Assembly: GCA_013314815.1 (NCBI GenBank)
Contig: JABUEY010000008.1
Location: forward strand, 1-54,439
Length of the DNA: 54,439 nt
Direction of reading: 5' to 3'
Source: Syntrophobacteraceae bacterium
GTDB lineage: Bacteria > Desulfobacterota > Syntrophobacteria > Syntrophobacterales > Syntrophobacteraceae
Below, piece by piece: positions 16,890-24,915 of the stretch. Below the pieces are notes generated by a model. That model was not told the origin of the DNA, made no database searches, and worked only from the letters and a program-made list of their open reading frames with translations. Made by a program: the position numbers and the translations under genes. Position 1 is the stretch's first letter; the number at the start of each line of letters is the position of its first letter.

Positions 16890-17588
16890 ATGATGGAGAC
16901 GGGACCATTGGTGAGGGGCGCTTTCGGGTCGAAGGCATGGAATACGGTTTTGCTTGGAGTCGTTCCGTTCGATCCCGATATTGAATCTCTTGCCTCCAGG
17001 CTCCGTGTGACACCCGACAACCCGCGCAGAAAAGAACTCGATGCAATGGTTCGAGATGCCGCAGCGATAGCCGCACCCAAGGCGTTCTATGGTTGGGCGC
17101 ACGTCGAACACCAGGGGGACGGCCAGGTCATGGTGGAAGGCGAAACCTTTGTCAGTCGAATGCTTCGATCCGCCTTGGGCGATGCTGAGGTTGTTCTTCC
17201 CTTTGTCGCCACTGCAGGAATTGAACTTCAGTCCTGGGCGGCCTCGGCATCGAGTCCTCTTCACGCGTACTGGTCGGACGTCATCATGGACGAAGCCCTG
17301 AGGTGTGCACTCACCGCCCTCGAAAGACATGTCGACGCAAGGGTCGGAGGCAGGAAAACCCGTTGCATCAAACCCGGCATTCCGGCGGATTGGCCGGTCA
17401 CCGAGCAGAGAAAACTTTTCGCTCTTCTTGGGAATATGAAGAAGGCGGTGGGAGTGGAGTTGACCGACGCGTGCCTGATGATTCCGCTTAAGACCGTCTC
17501 GGGTCTGAGATTCCAGACCGATTCGGAAGTGGAGGGCTGCACATGGTGCCCACAAAAGAACTGCCGCCACAGAAAAAATCCACCTTGA
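16890..17588 (+). CDS. Vitamin B12-dependent methionine synthase activation-domain protein
   Basis: A 232-residue protein resembling the stand-alone relatives of the MetH activation domain found in acetogens and other anaerobes. Seen: PFVATAGIELQSWA in the middle, MDEALRCALTALERHV, a RCIKPGIPADWPV block near the typical RxSPGYxxWP position, and a C-terminal GLRFQTDSEVEGC region ending CTWCPQKNC, a Cys-rich tail of this subgroup. The domain normally binds SAM and supports reductive remethylation of cob(II)alamin; here it probably helps reactivate the corrinoid protein together with the RACE protein that follows. Confidence 0.8.
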   Translation: MMETGPLVRGAFGSKAWNTVLLGVVPFDPDIESLASRLRVTPDNPRRKELDAMVRDAAAIAAPKAFYGWAHVEHQGDGQVMVEGETFVSRMLRSALGDAEVVLPFVATAGIELQSWAASASSPLHAYWSDVIMDEALRCALTALERHVDARVGGRKTRCIKPGIPADWPVTEQRKLFALLGNMKKAVGVELTDACLMIPLKTVSGLRFQTDSEVEGCTWCPQKNCRHRKNPP

Positions 17589-17715
17589 TTCCGGTTTTCC
17601 GCCCGTGTGAATTCCGGCAATGAACGGCATTTTCGTCTTCCGGCCGGGAGAATGAACACATGGGATCCTGAGTGTTTCAGAAAACACTGGGTTCCGACCC
17701 AGCGGAGCAGGAAGC

Positions 17716-19584
17716 GTGTCCTCGAGAGAGATGAAACTCGATACCGGTATGGTTCGCATTGCCTTTCAGCCTTCAGGATGTCGTATCGCCACCGTGAGCG
17801 GGACGACCGTGCTGGCCTGTGCACAGAAAGCGGGGCTTGGGTTGAACGCGGATTGCGGCGGCATGGGCAGTTGCGGGCGCTGTCGAATCCAGGTCCAGCC
17901 GAATGCCCCTGTCAGTCCACCGAGTGAGCCGGAGTTCGAGTTGATGGGCGCGGGTGAACTTTCGGCCGGGTTGCGCCTGGCATGCCAGACCCGGGTGTTC
18001 GGCTCCACGAGCGTATATCTGCCTGCCGACTCCGTGTCCACCACTCAGCGGCTGCAGGTGGAAGGCCAGGGGACCGTCATTGACCCGGATCCGCCGACAA
18101 CGCTCTGTGAACTGTCGGTTCCCGGCGTCACTTCGGAACTGCCACGACCCGATTGGGAAAGATTGGCGGAGGAAGTGAAGGAGTCGGGTTTTGCCGAGCC
18201 GGGGCCTCCTCGTCTGCCGATACTCCAATCCCTGAACGACCTGCTGCGCATCGATGACGGCAGAGTCACCGTCGGGCTCCGAAACGACGGGATATCGTGG
18301 GTGCTGGCTCGGAATCGGCCCGTCCTCGGGCTGGCCGTTGACGTGGGAACGACAAAGATCGCAGGCTATCTTGTCGAACTGCGTTCCGGAAAGACTCTGG
18401 CTTCCGCTGCAAAGATGAACAGCCAGATCGCCCTGGGTGAAGACGTGATGACCCGGATTGCCTGCACGATCGAAAGGGAGGACGGCCTGGCAATCCTGCA
18501 CGAATGTGTTCTCGAAACAATCAACGATCTGGCCGTGGATCTGTGCAAAGAGGCTTCAAAGGCGGGGGATATCACCGGGACTCCGGAACCCGGCTGCATC
18601 GTCGAATGCGTGATGGTCGGCAACACGGTAATGCATCATTTCCTGCTGAACCTTCCCGTCGCGCAACTGGGAATGGCCCCGTTCGTTCCTGTTGTTTCGA
18701 GGGATCTTGATTTCAAGGCGGATCGTATCGGGCTTCATTTGAACGAAAACGCCAATGTCCATCTCCCTCCCAATGTCGCCGGCTTTGTCGGATCCGACCA
18801 TGTGTCCGTTCTGCTTGCCTCGGGAGTAAGCACAAGTTCTGAAACCGTGCTGGTGCTCGATGTCGGAACGAACACGGAGATAAGCCTCATCACCCGCAAC
18901 GGCATAACGACCTGTTCGGCCGCCTCGGGACCGGCCTTTGAAGGTGCGCACATCCAGTGCGGGATGCGCGCGGCGGAAGGGGCGATCGAGCGGATCAGGA
19001 TCAGGGGCCGGTCGATCGAGTGTACCACGGTGGGGGGATGCGCGCCCACCGGGATTTGCGGATCCGGGATTCTCGATGCGGTTGCACAGTTCAGGCTCCA
19101 CAATGTCATCGACCGGCACGGAGGCCTGAACGCGGACTCGCCGTTCGTGACACGCGGCGTGTACGGGCCGGAAATCCTGCTGGTTCCGGCGGCGCGGACC
19201 GGCCACGGAAGGGACATCGTCGTCGGTCGCAGGGACATCGGAAAGGTACAGTTGGCCAAGGGTGCAATCAGGTCCGGCATCCATATCCTTCTCGATGCGG
19301 CCCGTGTTTCTCCGGATGAGATCGAGAAGATCCTGATAGGAGGCGCTTTCGGAATGTACCTGGACATCGATAGTGCGATGTCGATAGGGATGCTCCCACG
19401 GCTCCCCGCAAATCGTTTTCGACAGATCGGCAATGCAGCGGGGGCAGGGGCGGTCCGGCTCCTGTTGTCACGCAGCCTCAGAAAGGATGCCGCTTCTCTG
19501 GCTGGAAGAATTCGACACCTGGAACTTGCGGGAACGCCGGGTTTTAGATCGACCTTCATTAACGCGCTTCGTCTGGAAACCTGA
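17716..19584 (+). CDS. RACE-type reductive activator of corrinoid proteins (2Fe-2S domain plus ASKHA ATPase, DUF4445)
   Basis: A 622-residue corrinoid reactivase. The N-terminus carries a plant-type 2Fe-2S motif (CGGMGSCGRC, with a later Cys in LACQT). A linker follows, then an ASKHA-type ATPase: VDVGTTKIAGYL at about 213, LDVGTNTEISLI at about 380, and the C-terminal GGAFGMYLDIDSA. Such proteins use ATP to drive reduction of inactive cob(II)alamin to cob(I)alamin in methyltransferase systems. I chose the GTG at 17716, which has GGAG eight bases upstream; the ATG at 17731 is the alternative. It completes the corrinoid module started at 12415. Confidence 0.92.
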   Translation: MSSREMKLDTGMVRIAFQPSGCRIATVSGTTVLACAQKAGLGLNADCGGMGSCGRCRIQVQPNAPVSPPSEPEFELMGAGELSAGLRLACQTRVFGSTSVYLPADSVSTTQRLQVEGQGTVIDPDPPTTLCELSVPGVTSELPRPDWERLAEEVKESGFAEPGPPRLPILQSLNDLLRIDDGRVTVGLRNDGISWVLARNRPVLGLAVDVGTTKIAGYLVELRSGKTLASAAKMNSQIALGEDVMTRIACTIEREDGLAILHECVLETINDLAVDLCKEASKAGDITGTPEPGCIVECVMVGNTVMHHFLLNLPVAQLGMAPFVPVVSRDLDFKADRIGLHLNENANVHLPPNVAGFVGSDHVSVLLASGVSTSSETVLVLDVGTNTEISLITRNGITTCSAASGPAFEGAHIQCGMRAAEGAIERIRIRGRSIECTTVGGCAPTGICGSGILDAVAQFRLHNVIDRHGGLNADSPFVTRGVYGPEILLVPAARTGHGRDIVVGRRDIGKVQLAKGAIRSGIHILLDAARVSPDEIEKILIGGAFGMYLDIDSAMSIGMLPRLPANRFRQIGNAAGAGAVRLLLSRSLRKDAASLAGRIRHLELAGTPGFRSTFINALRLET

Positions 19585-19606
19585 GCGGATTTTGAGGTGA
19601 ATGGAA

Positions 19607-20902
19607 ATGAAGATCCTGGTGCTCAACTGTGGCAGTTCCTCTCTCAAGTTCCGCTTGATCGATCTGGAAGCGGACGCTTCCCCCCGCAACCTCTTCCGGG
19701 GTCTCGTCAAAAGGATCGGGGCGGATTCCTCCTACGATTTCAAGACCTTTGACGGCCTTTCACATGCTGGTGACATCCGGGTGAACAACCACTACGAGGC
19801 GGTGAAGCTGGCCTTGAACTGGATGGGTTCCGGGGAGTGCTCCCTCGACGACAGGGTGCCGGGAATCCGGGTCGATGCGGTCGGACATCGCATTGTGCAC
19901 GGGGGCAGCCGGTTTACCGGTCCAGTCCTGCTGGATGAATGGGTGGTCGACGAGATCGCGGCGCTCAGCAGCCTCGCGCCCCTGCACAACCCCGTTTCGG
20001 TGGAGGGAATTCGGGCAGCCCGTTCCCTGCTGGGGGAATCAGTCCCGATGGTGGCCGTTTTCGACACCGGATACCATGACGGTATCCCTGAATACGCTTC
20101 GATCTACGCCATCCCCTACGAACTGACGAAGAAGCACGACATCAAGAGATACGGTCCTCACGGAATTGCTCATCGTTACATGGCCCAGAGATTCTCGGAG
20201 ATAACCGGCATTCCCCTGGCCGACGCGAAGATCATCACCCTGCAGCTCGGCAACGGCTCATCCATTGCCGCCGTCAGCGGTGGAAAGCATGTGGATACAT
20301 CGATGGGGTTCACTCCTCTTGAAGGCCTGGTCATGGGCACCCGGTCAGGAGACCTGGATCCGGCGGTGATCTTTTTCCTCGCGCGCATGGAAAAACTGAG
20401 TATCGACGAACTGGACGAACTCTTGAACTTCAAATCGGGTCTTTTCGGTATCTCTGGAATATCCAACGATATGGCAAAGATCCTCGAATCCGTCTCCAAG
20501 TCGGCGGACAACCGGGCCAGACTCGCAATCGACACCTTCTGCTACCGCATTCGAAAGTATATCGGCGCCTACCTGGCTGTCCTGGAGGGTGCCGATGCCG
20601 TCGTGTTCGGAGGAGGGATCGGGGAAAATGCTGCGGCGATCCGGGAAAAGATCTGCAGCGGCCTCGCATGGTACGGACTCAAACTGGACCCCTATCTCAA
20701 CGCCGCTGCACTGGGCCTTGAAGCTCAAATCAGCACGGAAAACTCGACGGTTCGAGCGATGGTTATTCCCGTGGACGAAGAAATGCTTATCGCCCGGGAA
20801 ACGGCGCATTGTCTGCAGGGGGAGAAAATCAAGTCGGCGATCATTCAAACGGCCGGTGCGAACTCGTCAGAAATGCAGGCAAAGGGATCCGGAACCCTGT
20901 AG
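19607..20902 (+). CDS. ackA: Acetate kinase
   Basis: A 431-residue ASKHA kinase that makes ATP and acetate from acetyl phosphate. Family blocks: VLNCGSSSLKF at the N-terminus, VFDTGYHDGIPEYA, GPHGIAHRY, LGNGSSIAAVSGGK, DTSMGFTPLEGLVMGTRSGD and GGIGENAAAIRE. I prefer the ATG at 19607 to the one at 19601, because GAGGTGA at 19594-19600 abuts the first but has a six-base spacer to the second. The C-terminus extends about 25 residues beyond the usual end. Placed last in the sulfonate locus, it converts the acetyl phosphate made by Xsc into ATP, the likely energy yield of the pathway. No phosphotransacetylase is in view. Confidence 0.95.
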   Translation: MKILVLNCGSSSLKFRLIDLEADASPRNLFRGLVKRIGADSSYDFKTFDGLSHAGDIRVNNHYEAVKLALNWMGSGECSLDDRVPGIRVDAVGHRIVHGGSRFTGPVLLDEWVVDEIAALSSLAPLHNPVSVEGIRAARSLLGESVPMVAVFDTGYHDGIPEYASIYAIPYELTKKHDIKRYGPHGIAHRYMAQRFSEITGIPLADAKIITLQLGNGSSIAAVSGGKHVDTSMGFTPLEGLVMGTRSGDLDPAVIFFLARMEKLSIDELDELLNFKSGLFGISGISNDMAKILESVSKSADNRARLAIDTFCYRIRKYIGAYLAVLEGADAVVFGGGIGENAAAIREKICSGLAWYGLKLDPYLNAAALGLEAQISTENSTVRAMVIPVDEEMLIARETAHCLQGEKIKSAIIQTAGANSSEMQAKGSGTL

Positions 20903-22108
20903 CATCCATCTTCTGCGGTCCTGGCGAATCGCAAAGGCAGGTCGGCTTGGATTGCCGGAGGAGGAGACCGTTTGAATGTTTTCGACCACCGGCAAATCCT
21001 GGAAACAGGAAGTCGGCCAAGCATGCACTCGGCCCCGAACGCAAAAGTTACAAAAATGCAACATTTCGCCACCCGGGATGCTACAATTTTGTATAATTGA
21101 AGCGGGCGAAGCCCTGCCTGGGAAAACCACGGCAAATCATAGGGCAGTCCTCGAACCCTCCGCTGCGGCACCGAAAAACGAAAGGTTCATCCGGCAAACT
21201 TCCATGAGCCGTGGGCTCACAACCAACTATGAAAAACGAACAAAAACCGTCAAACGCCTGATCTCAAAAAAACCGGGCAAACAACTCCAGCATATACTCA
21301 TCAACGAGTACCTCCGGTGTTTTCCAAGCAAATCATCGATGGCATCACAACGGCATTCGGCACCAGAGCGTTATTCGGTAACCAACGTTATTCGGCATTT
21401 CAACGTCATTCCCGCGAAGGCCAAAATGACGTTGTGGTGAGAATGACCTTGTTGCAGGAATGACGTTATTACGGGAATGACGTTGTGGTGGGTGTAAAAA
21501 CGTTACGTGCGGGATCTGGCGTTATCCTCCTGGTTCGGGTTTGTCCATTCAATTGTTGGAATGCTGACCCTTGTCTTGACGGCTCATCGTACAAGGTGAT
21601 TTCACACTGGCAGGAGAGTATACCAGAAGGACAGGAGCTGTCTGAGGCAAGGTTTTTGCATATGCATCCGGGCGTCCAAGCGAAATGAAGCAAAATATGA
21701 GGAGGCGGTGGCAAGTGGAAGCGGGTGGAGGCTTGAATGTGACCCGTATACGGTTTTTGATGGTGGTTCCAGGCCGAGCCGGGACGGGTGCCGATTTTCC
21801 GTTGAGGCGGCCGGTTTACTTCTCTTTCGACAATCAGTACAATATATGCACCCACGGGTTGTATATGCCAGGCTCAACTCCCCAGCACACCAGGATATCG
21901 CAAGAACCGGGCCGAGGAAGCGTTCCCCTGGGAATGTACAAAATTGTCACCTGAGTGGGATTTCCCCGTGAGGGGGGATATACCTGAGCAGCCCGAGCCG
22001 GGGCCGAAGAGGTGAAGTGTCAGGCAAACGATGCGTTCCGGCGGATTCCGGGCTTGTGTCTCGCGGAATCAGCCGGCCGGTACACATGGATAAGGAGAAT
22101 GAATTGCG
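20903..22108. other. Long non-coding gap with a decayed repeat array
   Basis: About 1.2 kb without a convincing gene. It separates the sulfonate locus from the glutamate synthase operon. It contains an A/T-rich patch at about 21045-21100 (including a TATAAT at 21091) and the repeat array at 21351-21490. No tRNA, riboswitch or clear terminator was recognised. Small open frames here are short, rich in Arg/Pro/Ser and lack ribosome sites. Confidence 0.6.
21351..21490. repeat. Degenerate 17-18 bp repeat array with inverted halves
   Basis: The left half has CG(T/G)NATT units beginning at 21351, 21369, 21386 and 21404 (spacing 18, 17, 18). The right half has four AATGACNTT units beginning at 21425, 21442, 21459 and 21476, an exact 17-base period. 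The two halves are inverted relative to each other; AACGTCATT at 21402-21410 and AATGACGTT at 21425-21433 form a perfect 9-bp stem. It resembles decayed dispersed palindromes of the CGTCATTCCCGCG type, common between genes in this bacterial group. Confidence 0.65.
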
Positions 22109-23239
22109 ATGTGTCGTTTATTCGCAGTGACCAGTGAAGAGCCCGTATCTCCCATGATGGCCGTGCGTGCCCTGGACGTCATGAGAGAAGGGCATGACGG
22201 TTCGGGAGTAGGTCTTTTCTTGAGTGATCTCGGTGGGCCTTTCGAAGACTTGAAGGGGGCGCCCATACTCTCGGGCATTTTCAGCAACGAGGGTCTGAAA
22301 CGCCTGGACCAGTACATGATGAATCTCGGGTTCATGACCAAGTACAAGATGTCCATCAAGGTGCCCAAGAACCCACCTCCCGGAGTTCCCAGGCGGGATA
22401 TTTACCTGATACGGGCTTATGAGTACCCGGAAAACTGGGAAGGGCTCAGTCAGGGAGAGATCGACCAGCGGCTGATGATGACTCGTATCCAGCTTCGAAG
22501 CATGGGCGAAGAAAAGGGGGACATGATCGTCTACAGTTTCTGGCCCGACGTGATCATGCTCAAGGAACTGGGTGATCCGCTGACCGTAGCCGAGTACCTG
22601 CGGCTGGACCGCGAGGAACTGAAGGCCCGGGTGATCATGGCCCAGGGCAGGCAGAACACCAATTACGCCATCAACCTGTACGCGTGTCATCCCTTTTTCA
22701 TCCAGGGGATTGCGACCATGACCAACGGAGAAAACACGGCTTTCGTTCCCATCCGGGAATTTCTGGCCACGCGGGGATTTCCAGGATACATCGGGTATCA
22801 GTCGGATTCCGAGGTATTCACCCATATCCTGCATTTTACTCTGAACCGGCTCGGGCTGAGCATCGAGGCCTACAAACACATTATCACGCCTTTGCAGGAC
22901 GACGACCTGGAAAAGCATCCCGACTCGCCGCTTCTGAAGCAGCTCAAACACTCATGCCGCAGGCTCATTATAGACGGGCCCAATTGCGTTATGGGGACTC
23001 TGCCCGATAAGACTCTCTTCATGGTCCAGGATCGCAAGAAGCTTCGCCCCGGAGTCGTGGGCGGCAGGCCCGGACTGTATGCCATGTCTTCGGAGATGTG
23101 CGGACTGGATGCGGCGATCCCGAATCGGGACAAGACCAGAGACTTTCAACCCATGCACCTGGATACGGCCGTTATACGCCCCGACCGTTCGGAGGTTACC
23201 CTATGCTCTCAAGCGGAACCATTACCCCTTCTACATTAA
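22109..23239 (+). CDS. Glutamate synthase amidotransferase subunit (class II, GltB1-like)
   Basis: A 376-residue class II glutamine amidotransferase. Met1 is followed by Cys2 (MCRLFAV), the N-terminal nucleophile after Met removal. ARVIMAQGRQNTNYAINLYACHPF carries the substrate loop and NGENTAFVP the NG-E motif. It releases ammonia from glutamine for the synthase encoded next. In archaea and some anaerobic bacteria the glutamate synthase domains are split into separate genes this way. AAGGAG at 22091 lies 12 bases before the start. Its end overlaps the next gene by 37 bases, so the two are coupled. Confidence 0.85.
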   Translation: MCRLFAVTSEEPVSPMMAVRALDVMREGHDGSGVGLFLSDLGGPFEDLKGAPILSGIFSNEGLKRLDQYMMNLGFMTKYKMSIKVPKNPPPGVPRRDIYLIRAYEYPENWEGLSQGEIDQRLMMTRIQLRSMGEEKGDMIVYSFWPDVIMLKELGDPLTVAEYLRLDREELKARVIMAQGRQNTNYAINLYACHPFFIQGIATMTNGENTAFVPIREFLATRGFPGYIGYQSDSEVFTHILHFTLNRLGLSIEAYKHIITPLQDDDLEKHPDSPLLKQLKHSCRRLIIDGPNCVMGTLPDKTLFMVQDRKKLRPGVVGGRPGLYAMSSEMCGLDAAIPNRDKTRDFQPMHLDTAVIRPDRSEVTLCSQAEPLPLLH

Positions 23240-24861
23240 GCGTCAAGGATCTGCTGTGGCAGATTCACTGGGATCGGGACAGGTGCACTTTGTGCGGACG
23301 ATGCACGGCGGTGTGTCCCGTTCAGGCCATCGAACTGGGTGTCCATAGAAAAAGGACGGTCCAGGTGCCTTCCCTCGGGGATCCCGGCCCCGCGGCGTCG
23401 TCTTCGTCGGTCTACCAGGTCTACCACGGCATACGCCAGAAGACGGACCCGGCCTATGCCTGCGTCGGGTGTGCCACCTGCAGCCTGGTTTGCCCGAATG
23501 ACTGCATCATGCCTTACCGCAGTGATGAGGCGGACAAGCTGAGATTTCACATCAACCGCGGCGGCCAGCCCCGTTACCGCGGCGGCCGCAGGAACGTTCC
23601 CGACTCGGCGGCGGGCGGGGTTCTCGACCGGATCAAGTTCATCCGCATCTCCATGCTCACCGACCCGGCCCTCGATGCTGGACGCCATGAATTCGAGCTG
23701 CGTACTCTTCTCGGCAGGATCCTGCCTCCTGAAGAGAACCTCAGGATCTACAGGGAGCAGGGATGGATTCCTCCCGTGCGCGAGATCTACCCGCTTATTA
23801 TCGGAAGTATGTCGTTTGGAGCCCTTTCGCCCAACATGTGGGAAGGGCTGCAGATGGGTGTGGCCTATCTGAACGAAGAACTGGGCATGCCCGTGCGCAT
23901 GTGCACGGGGGAAGGCGGATGCCCGCCGAGGCTTCTCAAGTCGCGTTTTCTGAAGTACGTCATCCTGCAGATAGCCAGCGGGTACTTCGGGTGGGACGAG
24001 ATCATCCACTCGCTTCCTCACATGAAGGAAGATCCCTGCGCCATCGAAATCAAATATGGGCAGGGCGCCAAGCCCGGCGACGGCGGTCTTCTCATGTGGT
24101 ACAAGGTCAACAAGCTGATCGCCGCGATCCGCGGTGTACCTGCCGGTGTGAGCCTGCCCAGTCCTCCCACGCACCAGACCAAGTACTCCATCGAGGAAGC
24201 TGTGGCCAAGATGATCCAGTCCATGTACATGGCCTGGGGATTCCGAGTCCCCGTCTATCCCAAGATCTCCGGGACATCCACGGCTCTGGCCGTTCTGAAC
24301 AACCTGACACGCAACCCCTATGCGGCCGGCCTCTCCATCGACGGGGAAGACGGAGGAACAGGTGCGGCATACAACGTCTCCATGGACCACATGGGACATC
24401 CCATTGCCAGCAATCTTCGAGACTGCTACCTGAACCTGGTCAGACTGGGAAAACAGAACGAGATCCCGTTGTTTGCAGGAGGCGGAATCGGAAAGAACGG
24501 AAAACTTGCTGCCAATGCCGCAGCCCTGATCATGCTGGGAGCCAGTGGAATCCAGACGGGAAAGTACATGATGCAGGCCGCCGCCGGTTGTGTCGGGTCC
24601 GAATCCGACCGCTGCAACATCTGCAACATCGGCCTGTGCCCGAAAGGCATCACGTCTCAGGACCCGAGGCTCTATCGCCGCCTCGACCCCGAGAAGGTCG
24701 CCGAGCGGGTGGTGGACGTGTTTCTGAGTTTCGATACGGAACTCAAGAAAATTGTGGCCCCGCTCGGCCGCTCGACATCCCTTCCCATTGGAATGTCGGA
24801 CGCCCTGGGAATCAACGACCGGGATGCCGCGGAACGCCTGCAGATACAATATGTGGTCTAG
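23203..24861 (+). CDS. Glutamate synthase, FMN-binding synthase domain with N-terminal ferredoxin domain (GltB2-like)
   Basis: A 552-residue protein: residues about 15-110 hold two 4Fe-4S motifs (CTLCGRCTAVCP; CVGCATCSLVCP), and about 170-540 the FMN-binding synthase domain of archaeal-type glutamate synthase. Recognisable parts: IIGSMSFGALS, GEGGCPP, KYGQGAKPGDGG, LPSPPTHQTKYSIE, SIDGEDGGTGAAY and the FAGGGIGKNGKLA phosphate-binding segment, plus the CNICNIGLCPKGI Cys cluster. It joins ammonia with 2-oxoglutarate. I chose the ATG at 23203 with CGGAGG before it. The ferredoxin part suggests electrons can come from ferredoxin as well as the FAD/NAD subunit. Confidence 0.93.
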   Translation: MLSSGTITPSTLSVKDLLWQIHWDRDRCTLCGRCTAVCPVQAIELGVHRKRTVQVPSLGDPGPAASSSSVYQVYHGIRQKTDPAYACVGCATCSLVCPNDCIMPYRSDEADKLRFHINRGGQPRYRGGRRNVPDSAAGGVLDRIKFIRISMLTDPALDAGRHEFELRTLLGRILPPEENLRIYREQGWIPPVREIYPLIIGSMSFGALSPNMWEGLQMGVAYLNEELGMPVRMCTGEGGCPPRLLKSRFLKYVILQIASGYFGWDEIIHSLPHMKEDPCAIEIKYGQGAKPGDGGLLMWYKVNKLIAAIRGVPAGVSLPSPPTHQTKYSIEEAVAKMIQSMYMAWGFRVPVYPKISGTSTALAVLNNLTRNPYAAGLSIDGEDGGTGAAYNVSMDHMGHPIASNLRDCYLNLVRLGKQNEIPLFAGGGIGKNGKLAANAAALIMLGASGIQTGKYMMQAAAGCVGSESDRCNICNIGLCPKGITSQDPRLYRRLDPEKVAERVVDVFLSFDTELKKIVAPLGRSTSLPIGMSDALGINDRDAAERLQIQYVV

Positions 24862-24915
24862 CCCCGAACAGTCGGTTTCGGGAGGGAGCCGCAATAGGAT
24901 ATTGGAGACGAAGTA

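Noticed and set aside
21351-21490. Possible CRISPR array
   Set aside because: Units are only 7-11 bases, the period is 17-18 bases, spacers are too short and the halves are inverted; no cas genes are near.
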